Made by a program: the position numbers and the translations under genes. A DNA stretch of 64,000 nucleotides from Trogon surrucura (Eukaryota; Chordata; Aves; Trogoniformes; Trogonidae), in contig CM036657.1 in NCBI GenBank assembly GCA_020746105.1, forward strand, positions 7,665,087 to 7,729,086, read 5' to 3'. The notes beneath the pieces were generated by a model. The model searched no databases, was not told where the DNA came from, and was given only the letters and a program-made list of their open reading frames with translations. Positions 1 to 8,455 of the stretch are shown in pieces (the first letter of the stretch is position 1; each line of letters opens with the position of its first letter).

Positions 1-902
1 CCTGCCTGTGTGTGCGCCCCGCACATATGCTCTCTCCACCTGCTCTTTAGCTTTAGCCAAAACAGTTCTTCTCTCCTCATAAGACATTAGATTACTTAAG
101 ATCACCTGCAAATCTCTCCAGTCGGGATCATAATGTTAAATTAAGGTTTCCATGACTTTTGCTACCCATTCCGGATCTTCCCTGTACACTCCCATCATGT
201 GTTTCCAGGCTTTCAAATCTGACACTGAGAACGGCACCTTTACCCAAACAGGTCACCTGTCCGGTCCTCCCTGGATTTATAGTAATTTCTGAGTGTAAAG
301 AAAAAAGATTCGCATATGTCACTTTACCTCATTTTCCTTCCCAACGGCAAAACAACATTAACTGCAAGATTGTATTATAACTCAAAGATCCGTTAAAGGG
401 CCATTTTTCACCACCCTCTAGTTTATACAAGGACCACCACTGATTACAATACTTGATTAACGCCTTTTTGTTCACATTCCCACCTGGCATAACCCTGGAT
501 CTTTCCAGTGTGCTAGGATACACCCTCGGGGGCTTTTTCTAACTATTCCTCCACTCTGCTGCCCGCCCATTCCTGATTAACACGGGGATTCCTTTCACAA
601 ATATATTCTTCCGGCTGGTACAAACGATGATAACAGACAAGCTCTCTGCTGGATTCTGCCAGTACAATTTTATGTGCTCCCCCTCCGCCTTAAATGTATG
701 GTCCAAAATCCAGGTTTACAGGTCTGGCAGGGGGGACGAGGGGAGGGATTACTGGCAGAAGTACACTCCTTCCCATCCAAGATCTTATTCATTCCTAAAC
801 TGCCCTCCTCCTGTTACACAACGTATGTGCATCAAACACCCTGCTCCCTCAATCCTTTCCCAGTCTGACCACTCTTTATGCTTCTTGCAACAAAAATCCC
901 AT
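1..902. repeat. Inverted repeat, left arm (mate 12694-13595)
   Basis: Position p pairs with 13596-p over the whole stretch. Both ends and several internal blocks were compared base by base and match without indels. The ORFs inside both arms translate identically. The arm begins at the window edge, so its full length is unknown. Homology stops exactly after 902 (paired with 12694); 903 does not pair with 12693. Confidence 0.9.
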
Positions 903-1134
903 CCGAATTGGATCCACAACTTCTCACCACATCTTATACATTCAAGACCAAATATGGGTTGACATGAATTGTCATGGTGAAACACACAACGCCACCAATA
1001 ATTCTCCAGGGCTTGATACACACGCTTTGTCTGTCTCTGGCTGCACCCTTCTTGGGATAACGGAACCACGGATCAGGACTCCAAACTCGCTTCGCAGCTG
1101 TGCTGCGTCTCAGTCTCTCAGTCCACTCATACAA
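1..1134 (-). pseudogene. Gammaretrovirus-type gag (matrix and capsid), broken
   Basis: On the minus strand the matrix-like part carries the string KYCNQWWSLYKLEGGEKW (about 440-385), followed by a motif of the type NGSLSYNTILQL (about 380-345) that is shared by many gamma-type avian Gags. The capsid part around 130-1 includes DPDWRDLQVIL and SYEERRTVL. Gag would coat the particle and package the RNA. The gene is dead: the reading frame is stopped near 784, 524 and 326, the last being TGG to TGA just after FCRWEGK, and a frameshift lies near 210-230. Positions 1-902 are duplicated in inverted orientation at 12694-13595 with the same stops, so the lesions predate that duplication. Sequence 903-1134 has no counterpart in the other arm. 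Confidence 0.7.
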
Positions 1135-1169
1135 ACGCCAGGTTCAAATCACTTTTACATAAACAGTTC

Positions 1170-1207
1170 TGTCGCGGCTTAGGGCTGGGCCGGCCACTAA
1201 CGCAGAC
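1170..1207 (-). mobile_element. 3' LTR remnant (U5 end) of ERVL element B
   Basis: The sequence begins TGTCGCGGCTTAGGGC and matches, with a few changes, the U5 end of the 5' LTR at 4105-4142. It abuts the target-site duplication copy at 1165-1169. Everything between the first about 28 codons of gag and this U5 end has been lost. Confidence 0.7.
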
Positions 1208-1212
1208 ATCCC

Positions 1213-1299
1213 AAACTAGAGTTTGGACAAAATTCTGATACCCAATGAGGAACTCACATTTAAAAGGACATGACATACCATTTCACTGACTGATAACAT
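1213..1299 (-). pseudogene. Start of ERVL gag-position ORF (about 27 codons), truncated
   Basis: The ATG is at 1299-1297 on the minus strand. The peptide starts MLSVSEMVCHVLLNV and is clearly homologous to the start of the 249-codon ORF at 55594, which begins MLSVGEMLCHVLLNV. It stops at a TAG just before the deletion junction. This fixes the gag-position start of the family and shows that the unusual 5' ORF is shared by at least two insertions. Confidence 0.65.
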
Positions 1300-1399
1300 G
1301 GTGTGAGCTGTCTGGTTTTCTCTTCTAACCCTTCAGAACTTTCAAAGAAAAGATCTGATACGCTCTCAATTGCGCCAGATGGAATTTAAACTATGCAGG

Positions 1400-1801
1400 T
1401 GAAGAGGGGTCCCTTCGGAGAGCCGGCCAAGTTAACGATCATCACACCAATATGGCTACAGATCGTCCTCCCTTTATTGCTCCGGACAGCTCAATATATA
1501 CAGTTCAGCAGTGTCCCCGCGCCTGCCCCTTCACAGAGTTGGTCAGTCACAGGTTTACACGCGCCAGCGTTTTATTGGGTAGTGCCATTCCACTATGCAA
1601 GCGGCTCTCACCCCCTCTTCTCCCCCCGGGGCCAGCACCTCCCGCCAAGCATCTCGCAAAGCTCTCACAAAACAGATAAAACCTCCTCCTCCCTGTGTTC
1701 CAAGGCAGCTTCAAGGACAGAGCCTCTGTTTAGGTCTACGCTGGGTTGTCCACACTTTTAAAGTAATACCGCGCCTCTGCTCCACAAGAAATTCCTCTAC
1801 A
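1400..1801 (-). mobile_element. 3' LTR of non-autonomous ERV copy 1
   Basis: Read on the minus strand it starts TGTAGAGGAATTTC and ends CCCCTCTTCA. An AATAAA signal and a TATATATTGAG TATA-like box lie near its middle. A polypurine tract (complement of 1802-1820) precedes it. Confidence 0.85.
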
Positions 1802-1926
1802 TATCCCCCTTTTTCTTTTTGGACAACCCAGGCTTCATCCGCTAGCTTGCTTATCATTTTCTTGATTATACTTATCAAACAACTAAACATAACTAAGCCT
1901 ATAACAATTAAAACTGCAATAACCAA
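1802..1926 (-). pseudogene. Env transmembrane anchor remnant and polypurine tract
   Basis: Just upstream of the 3' LTR the minus strand encodes a hydrophobic segment (MVIAVLIVIGLVMFSCLI) and then a short basic and acidic tail. This is the arrangement of a retroviral TM anchor and cytoplasmic tail. The A/G-rich stretch complementary to 1802-1820 is the polypurine tract. Sequence from here to about 2560 has many stops and no recognisable domain. Confidence 0.5.
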
Positions 1927-2690
1927 AAATGTCTTAACTAAACTCTTAATTCATCCTGTCAAAGTTCTCACACCCATCACCCTAAATCGTACTTTGATCC
2001 TTAATCACACACTTCTAACAAAGCAAAAGGCAGCTGGTTTCCCTGCCTTGCTTTTAGCTAAAGAAAGATCACTCTGCTGGTTAGTACATAAACCTTAACA
2101 CCTACTATGTGGCTTTGGTTACACAACCAATATAAGCTTCATTGTTAGTCACACAAAGAGGATACATATTAATACAACAGGTAACATTGAGAACAGTCAC
2201 ATTTTCCCATAATTGCTCTGCCATCAGCCGTAAGCATCTTCTGCCAGTCCAATCCATATCGTCGTTGCTAATCAGTACCTCAGGGTCCCATCACGTCACT
2301 GGGCGAAACAAGGGGTTCAACAGGCAGTCCCAGTGCACAGTCGTGTTGCTGCTGCGCTGTTGAAGTGACAGGATGCTGCACAGCCACATCATGCAGGATC
2401 ATGCGGTTCCCAGGTCCCTTGCCCATTATTAATAATAACAGGACACGCAATCGAACTGGCTGCTTCCCAATCTCCCTCTGTTATAGCGTCTCTGATGACA
2501 CCGCCCCATCGCTGTTGCAAAGGATCCTTTTTGGTTCAAGCTTGAAAATCAGGCTTGAGTGAGGGAGCTGATGGTAATGGGGGGGCTGAACTGGTTTAAG
2601 GGTTTCTTCTGTTTCTTGCTGTCTAGTTGATAATTCAGCGAGTTTGTTCAGCATCTCTTTCAGGGGTTCATCCTGATCTTCCTTCTTCCC

Positions 2691-2731
<41 letters not shown>

Positions 2732-2733
<2 letters not shown>

Positions 2734-3000
2734 TGGCTCAAGTATTACTTCAATCACGCTGTTATCACACAGGGAGAGCAGAATTTCCCAGGTCTGTTTT
2801 GATCATACTCTCCCGTTCACTCCCATGCACATCTGGTGTACAAGAAGCGTCTTATCTTCATTCTCACGGACAAGCTCTCAACATGAGCTGTACCTGGCTG
2901 GTCAGGGTCTCTTTTCATAATTAACAAGCAAGAGTTATGCACTTGTTCAGAAAAGAGCTCAGCTCAAGGACGAAAATCTTAATTCTGCAACGCAGTGCAG
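2732..3000 (-). repeat. Captured U3 fragment of a foreign LTR, flanked by A-tracts
   Basis: The 269-bp block is flanked on the plus strand by T-runs at 2699-2731 (33 T) and about 3008-3039. It is closely similar to 5300-5562 of the solo LTR at 5289-5715 and lacks that LTR's TATA, R and U5. Equivalent blocks lie at 40929-41200 and 46144-46316. In the related ERV at 32897-34330 this place holds ordinary gag sequence instead. Confidence 0.8.
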
Positions 3001-3402
3001 TTTCTCCTTTTTCTTTTTTTTTTTTTTTTTTTTTTTTCTTCCACCCAGTCGGGACGAGCAGGGAGTTTCTTCCTTTGCCTTTTTCCTTTCCTGCCCTCCC
3101 CCCAACGCTTCGATCGCTGCCACAGCAACTTTCTTTTCTGCTTGCATGATTTCTAGAGTGCGTATTACGGTTTTCCAAACTGTTCCTAGTTCTTTCGCTT
3201 CCTTTCCTTCTTTTCCTCCCTCTAGAGTACAGTCCCACAATAGATTTCCTACTTCACGCCATTCCGTGGAACTAAAGATTAATGGCGGGTCGTTCATTTT
3301 CTCCCGTTTCCGAGCCCATGGGGCTAATACGTCTCGCTCCTTTACTTTTCCTCCTCTCTTAGAGAGTATACTAAGGAGGCGAGTTGCCGCGTCCGTTTCC
3401 AT
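2959..3402 (-). pseudogene. Matrix region of gag, non-autonomous ERV copy 1
   Basis: The 147-codon ORF starts with METDAATRLL at 3402. It encodes a matrix-like domain of the alpha/beta type, with the pattern STEWREVGNLLWDCTLEGG, similar in layout to the matrix at 49205. It then runs into a poly-lysine stretch produced by the A-tract and into the captured U3, where it ends. A consensus splice donor (complement of CTTACCTTG at about 3411-3419) lies just before the ATG. The protein would lack capsid and nucleocapsid and could at most bind membranes. Copy 2 has the same reading frame open (41157-41634). Confidence 0.6.
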
Positions 3403-3578
3403 CGCGGTCTTACCTTGGCAGGGGCTTGATCAGCTGCTCAAGCTCTGGTCTCCGGTGCCCTTTTGGTCACACTCGGAACTCTCCTGCCTCCAGCTCTCCG
3501 GCTCCCAAATCGGCTCACGTCCGATGCTTCGGAGTCTTCCCGCATTTAAGCAATCCGCATTTAAGCGTCCATAGAGGG

Positions 3579-3596
3579 TCCCTTGTTCAGGCGCCA
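3579..3596 (-). other. Primer-binding site, tRNA-Lys3 type
   Basis: The minus strand reads TGGCGCCTGAACAAGGGA two bases after the 5' LTR. This matches the tRNA-Lys3 primer site used by lentiviruses and some betaretroviruses with one or two differences. Confidence 0.75.
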
Positions 3597-3598
3597 GA

Positions 3599-4000
3599 TC
3601 AAGAAGGGTCCCTTCGGAGAGCCGGCCAAGTTAACGATCATCACACCAATATGGCTACAGATCGTCCTCCCTTTATTGCTCCGGACAGCTCAATATATAC
3701 AGTTCAGCAGTGTCCCCGCGCCTGCCCCTTCACAGAGTTGGTCAGTCACAGGTTTACACGCGCCAGCGTTTTATTGGGTAGTGCCATTCCACTATGCAAG
3801 CGGCTCTCACCCCCTCTTCTCCCCCCGGGGCCAGCACCTCCCGCCAAGCATCTCGCAAAGCTCTCACAAAACAGATAAAACCTCCTCCTCCCTGTGTTCC
3901 AAGGCAGCTTCAAGGACAGAGCCTCTGTTTAGGCCTACGCTGGGTTGTCCACACTTTTAAAGTAATACCGCGCCTCTGCTCCACAAGAAATTCCTCTACA
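3599..4000 (-). mobile_element. 5' LTR of non-autonomous ERV copy 1
   Basis: It is the same length as the 3' LTR and differs at about three bases, including the terminal dinucleotide: the minus strand ends in GA here and in CA in the other LTR. Target-site duplication TGCAGG follows at 4001-4006. Confidence 0.85.
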
Positions 4001-4079
4001 TGCAGGCAATATATCAGAGCCCAGTCGTATCTAAATAGCCGGCAAAATATTCTGAGCCTGATTGGTGTTTGTTTTTGTT

Positions 4080-4097
4080 GCCCCACGTTGGGCGCCA
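4080..4097 (-). other. Primer-binding site, tRNA-Lys(1,2) type
   Basis: The complement reads TGGCGCCCAACGTGGGGC, an exact 18-base match to the canonical tRNA-Lys(1,2) site. It lies seven bases inside the LTR edge at 4105 and assigns the LTR at 4105-5155 as a 5' LTR. Confidence 0.85.
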
Positions 4098-4104
4098 ATA
4101 AATC

Positions 4105-5155
4105 TGTCGCAGGTTAAGGCTGGGCCAGCCACTAACGCAGACAGACGCTCTCTAACCCCCGCTTCCCTCCCCTAAACGGGAAGGGAAAAGGGAACGAGGC
4201 AGAGAGACTTACGGGTTAGAGAAGAAAAACCAGAAAAGCTTTAATGAAATAATGGAAATAATGGTGAAATGATAAAAGCAAGGAACTATATACAACTATA
4301 GATAGTAGCCCGATATCAAACCCCACTCCCTCCCCAGATAGCAATCCCCACTGCTACTCCAGAGCAGGAGGCACTGGGAAACCCCAGGCTCAGCAGCAGC
4401 GGGAGCTGGATACAGGGAGCTGGATTCGGGAACTCAGGATCCGGATCAAAAGCAGGAGGTCAGATGGAGTCCTCTCTGGACACCGGCCATTGCAGAAAAG
4501 GGCCGAAACTCTCGTGATCACTCAATTTATACTAAATATGACGTATATGGGATGGAATACTCTCGTTGGTCACCTGTCCTGTCTGTTACCCCACGGAGGT
4601 GCAACCTTTTACTTCCTTGTGCCCCCTCTTACTATCCGGCACCCCCAGCATGGCACACAAGAGCCAGCAGTGGCCTTGGTCACTATAGGAATAAGTATCA
4701 GCAAGAGCCTTTCTGCATCCCAGTCCCAGGCAGTGACTGTAACATCAGGTGTTATCACTGTCAGTAGCAGACACTGTCTGCAAAACCATGCTGCTGACTT
4801 CAGAGAGTGCAGTCTCTGAGAAGACACGAAACTGGAAAGTATAATATAAGCTATGCATCTGACTCTCTAAAGGGAGCTGGATTCAGGAACTCAGGATCCG
4901 GATCAAAATCAGGAGGTCAGATGGAGTCCTCTCTGGACACCGGCCATTGCAGAAAAGGGGCGAAAGAGGCGGAAAAAGGGGACGAAAGTCTCGTGATCCC
5001 TCAATTTATACTAGATATGACGTATATGGGATGAAATACTTTCACTGTCTGCAAAAACATGCTGCTGACTTCAGAACATGCAGCCTCTTAGAAGAGACTG
5101 AGCTGAGAGGTAAAAATCATTGAACAGGACTAGGTTTTTAGCTAAACCCAGGACA
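4105..5155 (-). mobile_element. 5' LTR of ERVL element B, with partial tandem duplication
   Basis: On the minus strand it starts TGTCCTGGGTTTAGC and ends CCTTAACCTGCGACA. It belongs to the same family as the 765-bp LTR at 57183-57947. The excess length comes from a second partial U3-R copy: 4870-5155 repeats part of 4400-4840. At the join (4844-4869) sits a 26-bp patch identical to part of the gamma-type LTR at 15625-15650. Confidence 0.75.
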
Positions 5156-5288
5156 AGTTCCTTATAGACGTATCCAGGTTCAATATCAATAAATCAATAC
5201 CACCACAGAGTACACTATTGCAGAAGTACGTAACTGTACCCAACATACCAGAGTACACCACTTGTGGATACCCTACATTTTAGTTAGC

Positions 5289-5715
5289 TGTGCTGGCAGC
5301 ACTGCGTTGCAGAGTTAAGACTTTCGTCCTTGAGCTCTTTCCTAAACAAGTGCATAACTCTTGCTTCCTAATTATGAAAAGAGACCCTGACCAGCCAAGT
5401 ACAGCTCGTGTTGAGAGCTTGCCCGTGAGAATGAACAGATAAGGTGCTTCTTGTACACCAGATGCGCATGGGAGTGAACGGGAGAGTATGATCAAAACAG
5501 ACCTGGGAAAATCTGTTTTCCCTGTGTGATAACAGAGTGATTGAAGGAGTACATGAGCTAATAACAACCCTGGCTGTATAGTCTGATCTCTTGTTTGTAA
5601 CCCAAAAATAGTGCTTCGTGCTAGTAGGTATAAATATGTGTGCCTGCTTGCAATAAAGTTAATTCCGTTTTCCACCATCTCGGAGTTCGTGCGTGCTTCT
5701 CAACAACCACTCACA
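5289..5715 (+). mobile_element. Solo LTR, donor family of the captured U3
   Basis: The element runs from TGTGCTGGCAGC to ACAACCACTCACA, 427 bp. It has a TATA box (TATAAATATG, about 5629) and an AATAAA about 25 bp later. Flanks GTTAGC (5283-5288) and GTGAGC (5716-5721) look like a 6-bp target-site duplication with one change. It lies in the leader of provirus A. Its U3 is the source type for the fragments embedded in the three non-autonomous ERVs. No internal sequence of this ERV family is recognisable in the window. Confidence 0.7.
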
Positions 5716-6097
5716 GTGAGCATGCACCAACAGAAGTAGAAACACTTATACAAGCTTTGTACCCATACAGATGTATACTCTCAAGCACTAGTAGCCTGAT
5801 ATACGGCACCTTGTGTAGGACGTCTCCTACGACTTACAGGGAGCTGCAGATGACCGGTCACAGAACAGAACAGAGTGCACTGTTACAGAGTACGCTATTG
5901 CAGAAGTACGTAGCTCAACCTGAGCCCGTACCCAACGTACCAGAAACCCAGAAGAATTTTAAAGAACACCTTATTCCTTTAGATGGTCCTTGTCTGCTCC
6001 CGCAGAGATACGATTGAGGCGAGGAGTCCCTCCAGGAAATCCCGGGGATACCCTAGGGACTCCTGTTCTCAGCAGGTCCTGCAGCCGAGCAGAGCAG
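5716..6097 (-). mobile_element. Leader of provirus A
   Basis: This is untranslated sequence between the primer-binding site and gag. The same leader resumes at 5161-5288 beyond the solo LTR. The two parts share an imperfect repeat around GTACTTCTGCAATA and GTACTCTG (about 5878-5912 and 5203-5235). No coding feature was seen. Confidence 0.5.
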
Positions 6098-6115
6098 GTC
6101 CCACCTGGGTCGCCA
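6098..6115 (-). other. Probable primer-binding site of provirus A
   Basis: The minus strand reads TGGCGACCCAGGTGGGAC four bases after the LTR end (CATCA at 6120). Position and TGG start fit a primer site. I cannot name the tRNA with confidence. Confidence 0.5.
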
Positions 6116-6119
6116 AAAC

Positions 6120-6746
6120 TGATGCCATGAAAAGGCCGAAATCAGAACTTAATAGCCTTGATGTCTTTTAAGCAGGTATTCTTTATTGCAGCGCTGGGCA
6201 CACTTGGGATGGCTCCACCTAGTATGTGCCCCAAGAAAGGCCAGACGTACAGCTTTTATACAGTTTAGACATACATATTCATGCAATATATATACATACA
6301 TACATATTCATGCAATATATACATACATACATATTCATGCAATTTCTGAGAACTCATTAACATGTTGCCGCCCACTCCCGCATGCATAATACAGTCTTTC
6401 GGTGATCATCAGGGGTCTCTGGTGGTCATCTTACTTCATCATGATAGTCTTCATTGGGGTGTCCTTTTGAAGGACTCCGTTCAACTCCTTATCTTTGTTA
6501 AGAGACCCCAAGGCTGGCCTAGGCTGGTTCTGCATATCTTAATGGCCTTTGGGAGTCCTGGGGCATTGCATCTTTGAAGATAAGAGCATCCTGTCCTTGG
6601 GGATAAGTTCCCCTTGTAGAATACCTGTGTGCCACACCTCTGTTCTCCCACTGATTCTGCTTGCTCAAGCATATTGAGTCTCCTACACACCAGCTAAAAC
6701 TACAGTTCTGGCTATAACTATGGCTCCAGCTAAAACCACAGTTTCA
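6120..6746 (-). mobile_element. 5' LTR of gammaretrovirus-like provirus A
   Basis: On the minus strand it starts TGAAACTGTGG and ends CTTTTCATGGCATCA, about 627 bp. It contains a TATA-like box (CTGTATAAAAGC near 6253), AATAAAGAATACC (about 6180) and a tandem repeat in U3. It is related to the 406-bp LTR at 15359-15764 across U3-R-U5 but clearly diverged from it. The same family features (short GCATCA terminus, polyadenylation region) link the two. Confidence 0.65.
6270..6342 (-). repeat. Tandem repeat in U3 of provirus A LTR
   Basis: About three copies of a 25-29-bp unit built on ACATACATATTCATGCAAT lie just upstream of the TATA-like box. The ATGCAAT core resembles an octamer-type site, so the repeats may act as U3 enhancer copies. 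That role is inferred. Confidence 0.6.
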
Positions 6747-7244
6747 CTAAACTCAAACCATGGCTTCACGAAACTCAAAAGCGGTCAGAGCGGCTGACTC
6801 CTTCGGACTGCGTGGACAGCGGCAGCAGCAGCTGCTGCAGTAAGAGCGGGTTTTTTTTCTCTGATTTCTGGGCGGATTGAGGCAAGGGGGGGCTTTGCCG
6901 GGGACGGTGAAGCTGAGGAGAGAGAGCGGGACCCGGAACTGAGAGGGAATCTCACGAGGCGGGAGCGAGTGACGTAGGCGAGGAGGAAGCCGGCAGTGCG
7001 CGAAACTCAAAAGCGGCCTCAGCGTCTGACTCTTGGAGAGCGGCGCGAGCGTGGGGGAGGGGAGGACCTGCCGGACTCTCGTGAACCGCGGGCACAGGGG
7101 GGTGTTACTGGTGGCTCTGGGAGGGCGAGGATCACAGACCCTGGGCAGAAGAGGTGAAAGGAGTGGTTACTGGTCAATTCTTTTCTACTTTTTTTTTTTT
7201 TTGGCCATTTTCCTTTCCTTTTTTTTTCTTCTTTTTTTCCCGTC

Positions 7245-8312
7245 ATGGTTGCCACCAGACAGAAATCCCCCACGAGAAGGAGTGTGGGGACTCAAACAGT
7301 GCTTCAGCACAAGGATGCAGCTGTGCAGGCTGCCGGCTGCAGGGAGTGCCTGAGCCCGTGCCTCCCAGAGGCTGCAACTGACAGAGCCTGTGTGAGATGC
7401 AGTCAGTTGGATGATCTTCTCCACCTTGTGGCAGAGCTAAAAGAAGAAGTGGAGAGGCTGAGGAGCATCAGGGAGTGTGAAAGAGAGATAGATTGGTGGA
7501 GCCACTCCCTGATGCACACACAGCATTCTCCACATGCAACAGGGGATCCCCTCCCCTCTGGCCATCAGGTCAAAGGAGGGGACCAAAGAGATGGGGGGGA
7601 ATGGAAACGAGTCCTGGCTCGGAGAGGAAGGCGGGTCCCTGCTCGGCCTCCCTCACCTGCCCAGTTGCCTCTGCAGAACAGGTACGGGGCTCTGGAACAG
7701 GAGAGACAAAGAAGCGAAGAAGCGGATGGATGTGGAGCCATGGGGCTGACCTCGCTGAGCAAGTCAGCCCCATGCATCAGGACCAGTCCAACTAAAAAGA
7801 AAAGGAGGGTAGTTGTCATTGGTGACTCCATCCTAAGGGGAACAGAGGGTCCCATTTGCCGCCCAGACCCAGCCCACAGGGAAGTCTGTTGCCTCCCTGG
7901 AGCTCAGATTAGGGACGTTACTAAAAAACTTCCCAATCTGGTGAGTCCCACTGATTACTACCCGTTGTTGGTTGTCCAGGCTGGCAGTGATGAAATCAAT
8001 CATAGAAGTACTAAGAGAATTAAAAAGGACTTTAAGTCGTTAGGCCAGGTGATCAAAGGATCGGGGGCACAGGTAGTTTTCTCATCTATCCCTTCAGTAG
8101 GTGCCAGGAATAGTGAAAGGAACAGAAAAGTACATGCAGTTAATGCATGGCTCAAAGACTGGTGCCACCAGCAACGTTTTGGGTATTATGATCGTGGGGA
8201 AGTTTATGCATTACTGGGCATGAGAGATATAGATGGTGTAGAGCTGTCTAAGAGAGGGAGGAGAATCCTTGCTGGAGAGCTGGCGGGATTAATAGATAGG
8301 GCTTTAAACTAG
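7245..8312 (+). CDS. CR1 ORF1 protein: zinc-finger-like, coiled coil, SGNH esterase
   Basis: The 355-codon frame is uninterrupted, with ATG in a fair context (CGTCATGGTT). Residues about 32-52 hold paired cysteines (C32-x2-C35 and C49-x2-C52). A heptad-rich segment [15 protein letters not shown] at about 61-75 predicts a coiled coil, and 186-355 form an SGNH/GDSL hydrolase domain starting [11 protein letters not shown] (G193-D-S195). In CR1 elements ORF1 is an RNA-binding partner needed for retrotransposition; the esterase may help with lipid or membrane interaction, though its role is not settled. ORF2 follows with a 143-bp gap. The frame ends in TAG at 8310-8312. Confidence 0.9.
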   Translation: MVATRQKSPTRRSVGTQTVLQHKDAAVQAAGCRECLSPCLPEAATDRACVRCSQLDDLLHLVAELKEEVERLRSIRECEREIDWWSHSLMHTQHSPHATGDPLPSGHQVKGGDQRDGGEWKRVLARRGRRVPARPPSPAQLPLQNRYGALEQERQRSEEADGCGAMGLTSLSKSAPCIRTSPTKKKRRVVVIGDSILRGTEGPICRPDPAHREVCCLPGAQIRDVTKKLPNLVSPTDYYPLLVVQAGSDEINHRSTKRIKKDFKSLGQVIKGSGAQVVFSSIPSVGARNSERNRKVHAVNAWLKDWCHQQRFGYYDRGEVYALLGMRDIDGVELSKRGRRILAGELAGLIDRALN

Positions 8313-8455
8313 GTTGGAAGGGGGAAGGGGATAAAACCCAAGTCACTACACATGAGCCAAGGGGAAGTATCCCAGGGTTAGGCGTAAAAGGCACAAGCAA
8401 CGGTAACAGATGCTCCATTAAATCTCTTAAGTGTCTGTATACCAATGCAAGAAGC

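Larger units (their letters stand above)
1400..4000 (-). mobile_element. Young non-autonomous ERV, copy 1 (tRNA-Lys3 primer, captured foreign U3)
   Basis: Two 402-bp LTRs (1400-1801 and 3599-4000) bound 1.8 kb of internal sequence read on the minus strand. The 6-bp duplication TGCAGG flanks it (1394-1399 and 4001-4006). By eye the two LTRs differ at only about three positions, so the insertion is recent. The internal region keeps a leader, the matrix part of gag, a foreign U3 fragment between A-tracts, more degenerate gag, the membrane anchor of env, and a polypurine tract. Pol is absent. A nearly identical element with its own duplication lies at 39592-42207 and a related truncated one at 45412-46316, so this is a mobilised family and not a single accident. 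Confidence 0.85.
1170..5155 (-). mobile_element. ERVL-type element B with tRNA-Lys(1,2) primer site, internally deleted
   Basis: On the minus strand the order is 5' LTR 4105-5155, primer-binding site 4080-4097, leader, gag ATG at 1299-1297, a large internal deletion, and a 38-bp remnant of the 3' LTR end at 1170-1207. The flanks AGTTC at 1165-1169 and 5156-5160 form a perfect 5-bp target-site duplication, the length usual for ERVL-class integrases. A younger element (1400-4000) splits the leader. The leader and gag start align well with those of the plus-strand element at 55400-55680. That element's integrase identifies the class, because no pol remains here. Confidence 0.75.
1..6746 (-). mobile_element. 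Gammaretrovirus-like provirus A, 5' half, interrupted by nested insertions
   Basis: The provirus is read on the minus strand. Its 5' LTR is 6120-6746, its primer-binding site 6098-6115, its leader 5716-6097 plus 5161-5288, and gag occupies roughly 1-1169 and runs off the left edge. Two insertions explain the gaps: a solo LTR at 5289-5715 and an ERVL element at 1170-5155. The second is flanked by a perfect 5-bp duplication AGTTC (1165-1169 and 5156-5160), so leader and gag were contiguous before it arrived. Assignment to the gamma group rests on the Gag capsid signature, not on pol, which is not visible here. The far end, with pol, env and 3' LTR, is outside the window. Confidence 0.75.

Noticed and set aside
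2699-2731. Processed pseudogene poly(A) tail
   Set aside because: The T-run sits inside an ERV at the same place in two independent copies and adjoins a U3 fragment with no cDNA-like gene.
6270-6342. CRISPR-like array
   Set aside because: Units are near-identical tandem repeats without unique spacers, located in the U3 of an LTR in a vertebrate genome.
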